Assembly: GCA_018713105.1 (NCBI GenBank)
Contig: DVFT01000182.1
Span: 1-38,350 of the forward strand
Direction of reading: 5' to 3'
Length of the DNA: 38,350 nt
From: Candidatus Limivivens merdigallinarum
Lineage (GTDB): Bacteria; Bacillota; Clostridia; Lachnospirales; Lachnospiraceae
Shown: piece by piece, positions 16,944 to 25,606 of the stretch
How positions within the stretch are numbered: position 1 is the stretch's first letter
Layout of the letters: the number at the start of each line of letters is the position of its first letter
Notes under the pieces: generated by a model
What the model saw: the letters and a program-made list of their open reading frames with translations, nothing else
Database searches by the model: none
What the model was told of the DNA's origin: nothing
Program-made: the position numbers and the translations under genes

Positions 16944-18878
16944 TTATTGCGCGTTAAAGGTCTCGGTCGTAGCTTCTCCGAATACAGAATCCGTCTGGGA
17001 CACAGTCTCTGTCTGGGCTGCTTCCGTACCTGTGGTTTCCGTTGCCGCTGTCTCAGAGGTCAGTGCCTCTGTCTCGGCAGAAGTTTCTGTAGGCAGATTG
17101 TAAGCTCTCTTCAGCCCGTCTGCCGCCTCGTCCACAACAGCCTGCCTGGTTTCCACTGGAACATCGGTGAGAAGACCTTCGCTGTCCTCAACGATCAGGG
17201 TGTTCAGATAATCGCAGATCGCTTTGATCTCAGCATTTCCGTAAGCAGCGGTATCCTCGGCGCTCAACTCTTCCGTTGCGGTATCTTTCACCATCGTTTC
17301 CAGGATAAAGGTATTGATCTTGTCCTTCAATGCCTGGGCTGTCTCTGCTGCTACCGGAAGTGTGGTTACCTGGAGTTCATCGTATTCTGCATAATCCGGA
17401 TCCTGCTTCACAGCATCGTCCTCCTGGATTCCCAGAACCTTATTGAAATACCAGTTTTCTTCCTTATAAACCGTCTTATCCTCCTCGCTGGCCAGATCTT
17501 CCTCGGTATAACCAGGTGCTTCCGTTTCTGCCGTCGTCTCAGTTACAGGCGCTTCCGTCACAGCTTGGGTCTCGGATACCGGCGTTTCCGTCCCGGTTTC
17601 GGATACCGGTGCTTCTGTTTCCACCGTTGTCTCACTTGCCGGCACTTCCGTTGCGCTCTCGCTTGCTGGCGCTTCTGTTTCTACCGTCGTCTCACTTGCC
17701 GGCACTTCCGTCGCGTTCTCGCTTGCTGGTGCTTCTGTCTGGGCAGGTGCCTCCGTTGCGGGTGTTTCTGTTCCAGCCTGGGTTTCGGGTACGGTCACCT
17801 CTGTACTCTGCTCACTGGACGGTGTCTCCGAGGTTGGCTGTCCGTCAGAATTAAAATTCCCTGTTGATTCTTCCCACATGGAAGACTCACTCTCTGTAGA
17901 CGGTGCTTCCGTCTCCACCGGATCCGTCTCCGGTTCCAGGGTAGAACCTTCCTGTACGCCTTCTCCAAGAGCGGACTCATCGGTATTGTTCAGAATACTG
18001 TCACTTGCCAAGGCTTCTGATTCCGCCTGCTGTGCAGCATTCTCGGCTGCCTGCTGGGATTCCTCATTGTCCGAAGCTGTCAGGCTGTCCACCTTGTCAT
18101 TCAGGTCGCTGACGTTCTCCTCCACCCGCTGCAGGGTATCTGCCATGTCCTCATAGTTATAATCCTCCTGGGCAATCTTGTCCAGAAGATCCAGGATTTG
18201 GCTCATCTGCTCATCGTCGATGGTCACCTGCTGGTCATCCGCTACCTCATTCACCACATTCTGGATCTGCTCGATGTTGGTGATATTGTCTGCGATGACC
18301 TGGGTTTTGGCCTGGTTGACGACTGCGGTAGCTTCCTTCTGTCCAACGGTATTTGCCAGATTGCTGGTCACTACCAGCTCCTGGGTTGCGATCTCCTTCT
18401 TCTCCGGATCCAGCTGCTCGCCGCTGGCTTCCTCATATGCCATGATGATGCCGGTCAGAGCGCCGGTACCGGACACCTTGATGGGGGATGCGGCTACTAC
18501 GTCACAGTTCACCACACCGGAAGTAGACAATGTCGTTGCGATCATATTGCAGGTAACCCAGTCCAGGTTCGCTGTCTTTACCTGGATTCCGCCTGAAGTA
18601 GTGGGGGAAACGTATGCACAGCTGTAGGTTCTGGTTCCGATCTGTTCCAGGGGAACGTATGCGCTCAGATGCTCTCTCTCATCCTGGTTGTTGATGGTCA
18701 GGATCTCCACTTCGTCCTTGGTCACGCCGAAATAATTCAGCACCATCTGCTGCTGCTGTTCACTTAAATCTGCACCCAGCGTCACGACTCTGCGGCTGTC
18801 TGCCATAACTGCCACAGACATCCCCATGGCAAGGCACAGCGACAGGATGCCGGCTCCTGCTAACATTTTCTTCTTCAT
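16944..18878 (-). CDS. Secreted DUF1002 protein with Thr/Glu/Ala/Pro repeat region
   Basis: 644 residues. A signal peptide (about 1-26, MKKKMLAGAG then a hydrophobic core, cut near VMA-DS) leads into a DUF1002 domain (about 27-270; RVVTLGADLSEQQQ, VTCNMIATTLST, SGTGALTGIIMAYEEASG), the family of YpuA-like proteins of unknown function. A coiled-coil-like stretch follows, then a Thr/Glu/Ala/Pro/Ser-rich low-complexity region (about 300-460) with 20-residue repeats (TEAPASE, TEVPASE), a small folded-looking segment (about 465-600, YKEENWYFNKVLG) and a Thr-rich tail. No LPXTG or other anchor is seen. GAGGAGG precedes the ATG. It is likely an envelope or secreted protein with a mucin-like stalk. 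Confidence 0.85.
   Translation of the reverse strand: MKKKMLAGAGILSLCLAMGMSVAVMADSRRVVTLGADLSEQQQQMVLNYFGVTKDEVEILTINNQDEREHLSAYVPLEQIGTRTYSCAYVSPTTSGGIQVKTANLDWVTCNMIATTLSTSGVVNCDVVAASPIKVSGTGALTGIIMAYEEASGEQLDPEKKEIATQELVVTSNLANTVGQKEATAVVNQAKTQVIADNITNIEQIQNVVNEVADDQQVTIDDEQMSQILDLLDKIAQEDYNYEDMADTLQRVEENVSDLNDKVDSLTASDNEESQQAAENAAQQAESEALASDSILNNTDESALGEGVQEGSTLEPETDPVETEAPSTESESSMWEESTGNFNSDGQPTSETPSSEQSTEVTVPETQAGTETPATEAPAQTEAPASENATEVPASETTVETEAPASESATEVPASETTVETEAPVSETGTETPVSETQAVTEAPVTETTAETEAPGYTEEDLASEEDKTVYKEENWYFNKVLGIQEDDAVKQDPDYAEYDELQVTTLPVAAETAQALKDKINTFILETMVKDTATEELSAEDTAAYGNAEIKAICDYLNTLIVEDSEGLLTDVPVETRQAVVDEAADGLKRAYNLPTETSAETEALTSETAATETTGTEAAQTETVSQTDSVFGEATTETFNAQ
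17611..17730 (-). repeat. 60-bp tandem repeat in the DUF1002 gene
   Basis: Two adjacent 60-bp units (17611-17670, 17671-17730) differ at only a few bases and encode a 20-residue unit with TEAPASE and TEVPASE. More degenerate copies flank them. Confidence 0.85.
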
Positions 18879-18905
18879 AGAATGACCTCCTCATTCAGTT
18901 CATGT

Positions 18906-18993
18906 CCCCGCTGCTTGCGGGGATCAAACACTCGTTTCATTATGATCCATTGCGGATACTTCTATTGTAACAGATTATGAAAAAAAATCCTAA
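18906..18993 (-). promoter_or_regulatory. Possible DUF1002 promoter and leader hairpin
   Basis: On the minus strand, -10 TACAAT (18969-18964) has a weak -35 TTAGGA (18993-18988) at 18 bp. The leader carries a perfect CCCCGC/GCGGGG hairpin (18906-18922) ahead of the ribosome-binding site. Confidence 0.4.
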
Positions 18994-19021
18994 GTATTTT
19001 CTTAAGTTTTTATGAGAAGCG

Positions 19022-19885
19022 CTATCGGGGAAGATATCCGTAATCCTGCAGGCATTTCCGGATTCCCTCCACCGGATCCGAAAACACGATTCCTGCCTTT
19101 CTCGCTTTCCCGGGATCCATCAAAAGATTCCGCGATTCCAAATGGGTCTCCTCATCGGGAGATACCTGATTTTCCTTGCCCAAAAGCCTTGCCGCCATGA
19201 CGGCGATCTCATACATGCTCTTGTCCGAGGAACTGCCGAAATTGTAGACGCCCTTGGGAAGGCGGCCGCACAATCCTATGTTTTTCACCACTTCGTCCAC
19301 ATAGGTCACGCCTCTTTTATCCCTGTCAGAAAATTTCGCCGGGATCCCTTCTTTCAGGGAATTGAGGAGCAGCGTCAGGAAATTCTGCTTGACTCCCAGC
19401 TCCTTGCCGGGCAGATCATACATCCAGGTAAGCCTAAGGCTTACCCCGTCCGGCAGGAGGGCGTCCACCAGCTCTTCCGCCGCCAATTTGTGTTTCCCAT
19501 ATACATTGGCAGGCGTAAGGCTTTCCTCTTCCCGGTGGGGCTCCTGCCCTTTCTCCCCGCCATAGACCTGGTCAGAACTCAGAAAGATCATCTTGACCTT
19601 TCTCTGGCTGCACGCCTGTGCCAGCCTTTTTGTCCCCATCACATTGACTTCAAAGGACAGGGAGGGATCCTTCTGGCACAGCCCGGTACTGGAAATCGCA
19701 CCGGCATGGATCAATAGGGAGGGCTTCAGGACGTCAAATACCCTTTCAATCTGTGCCGCGTCCGTGAAATCCAGCTCCTGCCTGGTAAGGCCGATCACCC
19801 GCTTGTCCAAATCTTTTTCCCAATATCTCACAACCCGTCTGCCTACAAATCCGGTATACCCGGTAACCAGCCATGTCTCCATCAT
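19022..19885 (-). CDS. RmlD-like NAD(P)-dependent sugar-nucleotide reductase
   Basis: A 287-residue extended short-chain dehydrogenase. The cofactor loop is VTGYTGFVGRR (7-17). Also visible are the aspartate of ELDFTDAAQI, the catalytic Ser region SSDQVYGG, and the YGKHK active-site Tyr/Lys. The pattern is that of RmlD_sub_bind proteins (dTDP-4-dehydrorhamnose reductase type), but no rmlA, B or C is adjacent, so the substrate is uncertain. It lies 36 bases downstream of the nitroreductase gene and probably shares its promoter. Two adjacent ATG codons (19885, 19882) are possible starts. Confidence 0.75.
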   Translation of the reverse strand: MMETWLVTGYTGFVGRRVVRYWEKDLDKRVIGLTRQELDFTDAAQIERVFDVLKPSLLIHAGAISSTGLCQKDPSLSFEVNVMGTKRLAQACSQRKVKMIFLSSDQVYGGEKGQEPHREEESLTPANVYGKHKLAAEELVDALLPDGVSLRLTWMYDLPGKELGVKQNFLTLLLNSLKEGIPAKFSDRDKRGVTYVDEVVKNIGLCGRLPKGVYNFGSSSDKSMYEIAVMAARLLGKENQVSPDEETHLESRNLLMDPGKARKAGIVFSDPVEGIRKCLQDYGYLPR

Positions 19886-19921
19886 CCTTACTCTTCCCGG
19901 CTTTCCTCCCGGGTCCCTCCT

Positions 19922-20719
19922 TTACTCTGCATCTTTCTCAATCTTTCCTACCGGCGCTGCGTAGATTGCACACTCATATTCCCTTTTCGCGGAAGGACCA
20001 GGCGCAAATCCCATCAGCTCATCCAAACGCTCCTGGTCATATGCTCCGATGGCACAGGTCCCGCAGCCGACCGCTCCGCTCGCCAGGTATAAATGCTCCA
20101 CCGCATGGCCTGCATCCAGCAAGATATATTTGGCGGACTGAAGACCGTATCTCCATTCCATCCGGTAGGGCACAGCGCTGAATACAAAGGTCACGGGGGC
20201 ATAGCCCGCAAAGCTCTGCCCGCAGAGCGCCTCTGTGAGACTTTCTCCGAAATCCCCTGCCTCAAGCAGCTCCAGGCTGTGGGAGATCGCCAGATAGTGA
20301 TATTTCCCCGGTTTCAGCCCTTCCACATTCCTCACAAAGAGATAGGTCTCCATGGCATGCCTGGAGCCGGCGGAAGGCACCGTGCGGAAGGTCACCTGCT
20401 TCATTTTCCCCGCCAGTTTTCTCACACCCTGGACTGCCCACAAAAGGAAGGAAAGCTCCTTCAGGGTAATCGGCTCCTCCGCATAGCTCCTTTGGCTCTC
20501 CCGCTCCTTGATCAACTCTGCCAGATCCTTTTTCTCCACGGACTCCTCAAAATCCAGCGGCAAAGGGATCGGCGCATTCCCGCTCATAGGCGGCTTTTCC
20601 GGCGGCAGGTAGGGAAGCTTCTGCTGCTGGTCCGTAGGCTCCGCGCCCACATCCCAGGAGCCGTGCCCTTTCAGGATTTCCCTGTTCTGCATGATTTTCT
20701 GTCTGGTTGCCTCGTTCAT
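19922..20719 (-). CDS. SagB/ThcOx-type nitroreductase-family dehydrogenase
   Basis: 265 residues from the ATG at 20719; AAAGGAG lies 11 bases upstream, and two in-frame upstream ATGs lack a site. It belongs to FMN-dependent nitroreductases of the SagB type: RESQRSYAEEPITLKELSFLLWA, the PSAGSRHAMETYLFV FMN site, and GCGTCAIGAYDQERL near the end. Classic SagB enzymes oxidise azolines to azoles in modified peptides, but no cyclodehydratase, precursor or transporter for such a peptide is nearby. It is more likely a stand-alone oxidoreductase. It leads an operon with the RmlD-like gene. Confidence 0.8.
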   Translation of the reverse strand: MNEATRQKIMQNREILKGHGSWDVGAEPTDQQQKLPYLPPEKPPMSGNAPIPLPLDFEESVEKKDLAELIKERESQRSYAEEPITLKELSFLLWAVQGVRKLAGKMKQVTFRTVPSAGSRHAMETYLFVRNVEGLKPGKYHYLAISHSLELLEAGDFGESLTEALCGQSFAGYAPVTFVFSAVPYRMEWRYGLQSAKYILLDAGHAVEHLYLASGAVGCGTCAIGAYDQERLDELMGFAPGPSAKREYECAIYAAPVGKIEKDAE

Positions 20720-20755
20720 AAATCTGCCTGCTCCTTTCATTAACAATGTACCATC

Positions 20756-20784
20756 AGCATAGCATTTCAAAGGGCAGAAGTCAA
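20756..20784 (-). promoter_or_regulatory. Promoter of the nitroreductase-reductase operon
   Basis: On the minus strand, -35 TTGACT (20784-20779), 17-bp spacer, -10 TATGCT (20761-20756). Divergent from the MATE promoter 24 bp away. Confidence 0.7.
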
Positions 20785-20807
20785 CCGTTCCAAAAGCAGC
20801 GGCGGGG

Positions 20808-20836
20808 TTGTCCTTCCTGCGGTTTGGTGCTACAAT
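20808..20836 (+). promoter_or_regulatory. MATE gene promoter
   Basis: -35 TTGTCC (20808-20813), 17-bp spacer, -10 TACAAT (20831-20836), about 40 bp before the start. Confidence 0.7.
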
Positions 20837-20876
20837 GAAGACAGTTTAAATTTTGTTTTGTAAAGGAGCCATATCC

Positions 20877-22238
20877 ATGAAAGCAAAACCATACGCCGCT
20901 CCCATGACCAGCGGTCCCATCTGGCAAAGGATCATTGCGTTTGCCATCCCCCTCTTTCTGGGGAATCTGTTTCAGCAGCTGTACAATACGGCTGACTCTC
21001 TCATTGTAGGCAATTTTTTAGGAAGCGAAGCCCTCGCCGCCGTAAGCTCTTCAGGGAATCTGATCTTTCTCCTGGTGGGCTTTTTCAATGGCATGTCCGT
21101 GGGCGCCGGGGTGGTGATCGGGCGCTTCTATGGCGCCGGAGACCTTGCGAATGTCCGGCGTTCCATCCATACCACCATCGCTTTCGGTCTGGTCGCCAGC
21201 ATTCCCCTCACCATCGTCGGAGTGACGCTGGCGCCTAAGATCCTGATTCTGATGGGTACGCCAGAGGAGGTCCTCCCCAATTCCGTGGCTTATTTCCAGG
21301 TTTATTTCGGAGGCTCCGTTTCCTTTGTCATGTACAATATTTTTGTGGGGATTCTCCAGGCGATGGGGGACAGCCGCCATCCTCTGATCTACCTGATCAT
21401 TTCCTCCATCACCAACGTGGTCCTGGATTTGTTCTTCGTGGCAGTCTTAGGGTTCGGTGTGGGCTCAGCCGCCTTCGCTACCGTGGTCTCACAGCTTCTG
21501 AGCGCTGTGCTCTGCCTGGTCAAGCTGATGCGGGAGCCTGCAGAGATCCGCGTTTCTCTCCGGGAGATCCGCTTCGACCTGCCAATGCTCCGGCAGATCG
21601 TGTCAAACGGTCTGCCGGCTGGGATCCAGAATTCCATCATCTCCCTGGCCAATGTGGTGGTGCAGTCCAACATCAACGCCTTTGGCGCAGCTGCCATGGC
21701 AGGATGCGGCACCTATTCCAAGATCGAAGGCTTCGGCTTTCTGCCGATTACCTGCTTTGCCCTGTCCATGACTACCTTTACCAGCCAGAACCTGGGCGCC
21801 CAAAAATACGACCGTGTGAAAAAAGGAGCCGTCTTCGGCTGCATCACATCCATTGTCCTTGCGGAGCTGGTTGGGATCGCCATTTATATCCTGATCCCCA
21901 CCCTTGCCTCCTTCTTCAACCGGACCCCCGAGGTCATCGCCTACGGGACAGCGCAGGCAAGAGTCGTCACCCTCTTTTATTTCCTGCTCGCTTTCTCCCA
22001 CTGCTCGGCGGGAATCCTTCGGGGAGCGGGACGTTCCTTTGTCCCCATGCTGGTCATGCTGGTGTGCTGGTGCGTAATCCGGGTCAGCTATATCACCGCT
22101 GCCGTCAGGATCTTCCCGGTGATCGACGTGATCTTCTGGGCTTATCCTCTTACCTGGAGTTTAAGTACCGTGGTATTTCTGTTTTATCTGTTCAAATCAA
22201 ACTGGCTGAAGCGGTTTGAGAGAACACAGAGGGTGTAA
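20877..22238 (+). CDS. MATE family efflux transporter
   Basis: 453 residues from the ATG at 20877, with AAAGGAG eight bases upstream. About twelve membrane segments in two halves, with the MATE signatures IPLFLGNLFQQLYNTADSLIVG (N-terminal half), GVVIGRFYGAGD and the second-half IEGFGFLPITCFALSMTTF and SQNLGAQ. MATE pumps expel cationic or other small molecules by Na+ or H+ exchange. It is monocistronic and divergent from the nitroreductase operon. Substrate unknown. Confidence 0.92.
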   Translation: MKAKPYAAPMTSGPIWQRIIAFAIPLFLGNLFQQLYNTADSLIVGNFLGSEALAAVSSSGNLIFLLVGFFNGMSVGAGVVIGRFYGAGDLANVRRSIHTTIAFGLVASIPLTIVGVTLAPKILILMGTPEEVLPNSVAYFQVYFGGSVSFVMYNIFVGILQAMGDSRHPLIYLIISSITNVVLDLFFVAVLGFGVGSAAFATVVSQLLSAVLCLVKLMREPAEIRVSLREIRFDLPMLRQIVSNGLPAGIQNSIISLANVVVQSNINAFGAAAMAGCGTYSKIEGFGFLPITCFALSMTTFTSQNLGAQKYDRVKKGAVFGCITSIVLAELVGIAIYILIPTLASFFNRTPEVIAYGTAQARVVTLFYFLLAFSHCSAGILRGAGRSFVPMLVMLVCWCVIRVSYITAAVRIFPVIDVIFWAYPLTWSLSTVVFLFYLFKSNWLKRFERTQRV

Positions 22239-22269
22239 CTGCCATGACTTCCTAATCCGTGCAAAGATT

Positions 22270-22297
22270 GAGGGGGCTGCCAACAGCAGCCCCCCTC
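22270..22297. terminator. Terminator between MATE and dus
   Basis: The stem GAGGGGGCTGC pairs with GCAGCCCCCCTC (one bulged C). Plus-strand continuation is GCTGATTTTATTC. It separates convergent genes and can serve both. Confidence 0.75.
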
Positions 22298-22304
22298 GCT
22301 GATT

Positions 22305-23279
22305 TTATTCCGCGTTTGGCGGACGAAAGCCTCTCTCACCGGACAGCGTCAGACCGGCATCCCCTTCCAGCAGTTTTCTCACCGCCTGCTCGTATTGAGG
22401 AAGAGCCCTTGCCTGCTTAAGGTCTGCAAGGCTCTGCGCTGAATCCGGGAACAAATACTGCCAATAGCACCACAGCTCCTTCATTTTGGGCAGCACCTTT
22501 TTGGGGTCTCCGATCAGGTCAAGATAGCCGGCATACACCTCTTCATGAAATGCCAGAAGCCCTTCCTTTGTCACCTTCCGTTCTCCTTTCGCCTCCCCGA
22601 TCAGCTCTGGATTTGCCACCAGCCCCCTCCCGAGCATCACACATTCCACCTCAGGGAACTCCATCCTCCACGCCCTAATCTTTTCGGCACAAAAAAGATC
22701 CCCGTTGTAGCACAAGGGAATCCTGCTTTCCTGTACTGCCATCCGGAACCATTCCAGATGCAGCGGTTTCCGGTAATAATCTTTTTGAACCCTTGGATGG
22801 ATGACCAGTTCCTTGATGGGATACCGGTTAAAAAGCTCCAAAAGCTGTGCAAATTCCTCCGGCTCCTCCACGCCAATCCTCGTTTTCACGGACACCTGGA
22901 TCTGGCATTTTTCGAAGATGCCATCCAGAAATTCCTCAAGCTTTTCCCGGTCTTTCAGAAAGCCCGATCCCCTTCCCTTTGCCGCCACGCCTCTTGACGG
23001 GCATCCAAGGTTTAAGTTGACCTCCCGGTAACCGTATTCCCGCAATTCCTCCGCAATCTCCAGAAAATCTTCCCGGCAGTTGGTCAGAATCTGCGGAACC
23101 AGGCAGATGGATCCGTTGTGCTCCGGCAGAATATCCTCCCGTTCCCGTTGGTTCATCCTCCGTTTTCCTGCGGAAATAAAGGGCGAAAAATACTTATCCG
23201 CCGCCGTAAAATACTTCGCATGGGCATTGCGGAACAGATATCCGGTAATACATTCCATGGGGGCAAAGTAATATCTCAT
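22305..23279 (-). CDS. dus: tRNA-dihydrouridine synthase
   Basis: 324 residues. It is an FMN- and NADPH-dependent enzyme that reduces uridines in the tRNA D-loop. Visible are the N-terminal YFAPMECITGYLFRN, the catalytic cysteine in LNLGCPSRGVAAKGRGSGFL, VSVKTRIG, LVIHPRVQKDYY and the FMN phosphate site VMLGRGLVANPEL. Its ATG overlaps the stop of the upstream gene by 4 bases (ATGA), so the two are translationally coupled. Which of DusA/B/C-like activities applies is not clear. Confidence 0.9.
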   Translation of the reverse strand: MRYYFAPMECITGYLFRNAHAKYFTAADKYFSPFISAGKRRMNQREREDILPEHNGSICLVPQILTNCREDFLEIAEELREYGYREVNLNLGCPSRGVAAKGRGSGFLKDREKLEEFLDGIFEKCQIQVSVKTRIGVEEPEEFAQLLELFNRYPIKELVIHPRVQKDYYRKPLHLEWFRMAVQESRIPLCYNGDLFCAEKIRAWRMEFPEVECVMLGRGLVANPELIGEAKGERKVTKEGLLAFHEEVYAGYLDLIGDPKKVLPKMKELWCYWQYLFPDSAQSLADLKQARALPQYEQAVRKLLEGDAGLTLSGERGFRPPNAE

Positions 23280-23944
23280 CGCCCTTCTCTCCCCTCAAAA
23301 GAACTCATAATCTCCCGGAACCGTGCTTCATAATAGGCAGCATTCTCCAAACCGGCATTCAGAATTCTCTGTGCTTCCTTCTCCAGCTCTTTCCGGGGCA
23401 GGCTTCTGGCGCTGGATTTGCGGTTCAGTTCTTTCAGCCTGTCAGAAAGCTGATCTACCGAAACCACGAGCCCTTCGTGCTCCTTCGGGATCTCCACTTC
23501 GTTGTCCACCACAGCCAGCGGCTTAAAAAATTCCTGGAAATAAAGCTTCATACTCCACCTGCGAAGCCATCCTGCCTTCCGAAGCCTCAGCTCCTGCATC
23601 GCCTGCATCTGTGCCCGGCTCCTCTCTAAGGCTTTCTTAAGGTCACTCTCTCCGTAGGTCACCAGGACATTGACCTTCGGAAGGATCAGATAGGAATCCA
23701 GCGTGACCGCGCCCCCGCTGTAGTGAAGGGCAACTTCTTTCAGCATCACGCCGTCCAGCTCCGTTTTTTCCAGTTCTTTTTTGATTTCCTGTCCCACCGC
23801 GATCCGCTCCGCAATCCAGTCAAGCTCCTGCTCCAACTCCGGTCCCGGCGCTTGATCCAAAAGTCTCTGAAGCCTTCTGGCATAGTCCCTGGCTTCCTCA
23901 TCCTCTTTCATCAATACGATTTTCGTAGTTTCCCAAAATCCCAT
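23276..23944 (-). CDS. Unrecognised cytoplasmic protein coupled to dus
   Basis: 222 residues, no signal peptide or membrane segment. The N-terminal third is helical and charged (EDEEARDYARRLQRLL), followed by a beta-rich middle (DGVMLKEVALHYSGGAV, then SYLILPKVNVLVTYGES) and a long charged helical C-terminus. The middle loosely recalls a nuclease-like alpha/beta core, but I see no catalytic motif and make no functional claim. It overlaps the dus start by 4 bases and lies 36 bases after the SRAP gene, so the three genes probably form one transcript from the SRAP promoter. Confidence 0.6.
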   Translation of the reverse strand: MGFWETTKIVLMKEDEEARDYARRLQRLLDQAPGPELEQELDWIAERIAVGQEIKKELEKTELDGVMLKEVALHYSGGAVTLDSYLILPKVNVLVTYGESDLKKALERSRAQMQAMQELRLRKAGWLRRWSMKLYFQEFFKPLAVVDNEVEIPKEHEGLVVSVDQLSDRLKELNRKSSARSLPRKELEKEAQRILNAGLENAAYYEARFREIMSSFEGREGR

Positions 23945-23980
23945 AGTATTGTTCGTCCTTTTCTTTTTCTCCGGGTTCTC

Positions 23981-24574
23981 TTACCGCATCAGGGCAGAAA
24001 AATCCAGTGTCTGCTGCTCATACTCTTGTTCCTTTTCCAAGGGGGACGGTATTTTCCTAAGAAAATTCTCCACGTCTCTATCCCCAGCAAGCCATCCCCG
24101 AAGCTCCTCCCCTTCCAAAATCAGCGGCATCCTTTCATGCACCGAAGCCACGGAAGGGTTGGCTTCGGTGGTCAATATCACAAATACAGGCGTATCCTCC
24201 GCCCATTTCCAGCAGCCTGCCATAAAGAGGGGGGACGCATCCTTTTTGTAAAATTCCGCCTTTTCCCCAGCCTTGTTCCACTCATAAAATCCCTTCGCCG
24301 GGATGATACAGCGGCGGTGAAGGACGCTTTCCCGAAACGCCGGGCGCTCCGTAACCGTCTCTGCCCGTGCATTGATCAGAAGCCCTTTGGTATGTGGATT
24401 TTCAAACCCCCATTTCATCCTGGATGCCGCAATCCTTCCCTGCTCCTCATAGAGAATCCAGGGCTGCTCCGAAGGATGGATATCGGTACGTCCTCTAAGC
24501 TGCCAGTCGATACGCCCGACCAGCTCCTCCATGGTCCTGACCGTATCCAGATCTACATAGTAGCGTCCGCACAT
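23981..24574 (-). CDS. SOS response-associated peptidase (SRAP, YedK/HMCES type)
   Basis: 197 residues beginning MCGRYY, with the catalytic Cys2 that, after Met removal, forms a thiazolidine crosslink with abasic sites in single-stranded DNA. Also visible are the conserved NARAET, the catalytic Glu in GFYEW, and the His in HERMPLIL. The role is protection and later release of abasic-site crosslinks at replication forks. AAGGAGG precedes the ATG. The promoter is close to the consensus and I see no obvious LexA box, so induction by DNA damage is not shown by the sequence. Confidence 0.92.
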   Translation of the reverse strand: MCGRYYVDLDTVRTMEELVGRIDWQLRGRTDIHPSEQPWILYEEQGRIAASRMKWGFENPHTKGLLINARAETVTERPAFRESVLHRRCIIPAKGFYEWNKAGEKAEFYKKDASPLFMAGCWKWAEDTPVFVILTTEANPSVASVHERMPLILEGEELRGWLAGDRDVENFLRKIPSPLEKEQEYEQQTLDFSALMR

Positions 24575-24606
24575 GGTTCTCCGCCTCCTTGCTGTTGATG
24601 GTATTA

Positions 24607-24635
24607 ACTATAGATGCGGACGCTTCTTTTGTCAA
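24607..24635 (-). promoter_or_regulatory. SRAP gene promoter
   Basis: On the minus strand, perfect -35 TTGACA (24635-24630), 17-bp spacer, -10 TATAGT (24612-24607). The leader is about 25 nt. Confidence 0.8.
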
Positions 24636-24709
24636 GATTCCTGTTCCCGGAGTTTTGGCGTACCTCTCATTTCGATCAGATCCAACTATTTGCTTCTCAA
24701 GAACCGGAT

Positions 24710-24748
24710 AAAAAAATGCCGCCGGCTTTGTGTCTCCCACACGCAGCC
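24710..24748 (-). terminator. Terminator of the DUF368 operon
   Basis: The minus-strand stem GGCT..GTGT/ACAC..AGCC with a small internal loop (24724-24748) is followed by GGCGGCA and seven T (24716-24710). Confidence 0.6.
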
Positions 24749-24776
24749 AACGACATTTTTAAAACCTACCGCTTAT

Positions 24777-25586
24777 TCAGGATGTGATCTTCGCCAGAAA
24801 ATACACGCCGAAAAATCCCAGCGCCACGGTCACCAGGCAGATGGGAAGCATCCCAAGAGACGGGATTCCGGGGAAAATTTCCGCTGCCGAGGCAAGCACA
24901 AAGCCCAGGATAATCAGATAAGTAGGCTTTGGATGCGCCTCCATCGCCCGCTCCAGCGTCTTAGTCGTCAGGATGATTCCCAGGATAATCCCAATCCCCA
25001 TGGGAATCAAAAAAGAAAGCTGAAAGCCCGCGATCGCTTCCATGGTGGCGTCATACAATCCCAGCAGCAGAAGAAAATAGGACACGCTGAGCCCCGGCAG
25101 GACCAGGGCGATCGCTGCCAGAAAACCTGCTGCCACCAGAAGGAGCAGACGAAGAGCTCCGCCTCCTTCCGGCACTGCCAGGCTTTCCCCTGGGATAAGG
25201 GCGAACACCCCCATGATCAGGGCGCCCAGCACCACATATCCCACGGCGCCCAGGGTGATTTTCTGAAGCTTCGCCTCCTTAAAGATCAGAGGAATTCCTC
25301 CCGCTACAGCTCCCAGGAAAAAGTAGAGCATGGGCATGGGGAATTTTTCGATCAAAAAGAGGATAGGCCTTGCAAAAATCAGCATCCCTAAGATCCCGCC
25401 CAGGGCGAAAACCAACAGGAACAAGAGGTTTCCCTTCTTATCCTTCCGAAAAGAGCTTACTGCGCTGATCAAGCGGCTGTAGATGCCAAGGAGCATCGCC
25501 ATGGTACCGCCGCTCACTCCTGGAACCAACATGGTACCGCCGATCAGCATCCCTTTGAGTGCCGTAATCATTGTTTGATCTTTCAT
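24777..25586 (-). CDS. DUF368 membrane protein (PopT-type undecaprenyl-phosphate translocase)
   Basis: 269 residues, about eight membrane segments. The paired motifs MLVPGVSGGTMAMLLGIY (about 19-36) and LVLPGLSVSYFLLLLGLYD in the second half mark the inverted-repeat DUF368 fold. Recent work on this family assigns transport of the lipid carrier undecaprenyl phosphate across the membrane, recycling it for cell-wall synthesis. It follows DUF47 by 20 bases, last in the PiT operon. The neighbour set joins phosphate uptake and a phosphorylated lipid carrier. Confidence 0.85.
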   Translation of the reverse strand: MKDQTMITALKGMLIGGTMLVPGVSGGTMAMLLGIYSRLISAVSSFRKDKKGNLLFLLVFALGGILGMLIFARPILFLIEKFPMPMLYFFLGAVAGGIPLIFKEAKLQKITLGAVGYVVLGALIMGVFALIPGESLAVPEGGGALRLLLLVAAGFLAAIALVLPGLSVSYFLLLLGLYDATMEAIAGFQLSFLIPMGIGIILGIILTTKTLERAMEAHPKPTYLIILGFVLASAAEIFPGIPSLGMLPICLVTVALGFFGVYFLAKITS

Positions 25587-25606
25587 GAACCTTCCTTTCT
25601 GCCCTA

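Noticed and set aside
19922-20719. Thiazole/oxazole-modified peptide cluster suggested by the SagB-type protein
   Set aside because: No precursor peptide, cyclodehydratase or dedicated transporter is adjacent; the MATE gene is divergent and separately promoted.
24495-24740. 81-codon minus-strand ORF upstream of the SRAP gene
   Set aside because: It overlaps the SRAP promoter, its ribosome-binding site and the N-terminal coding region in another frame.
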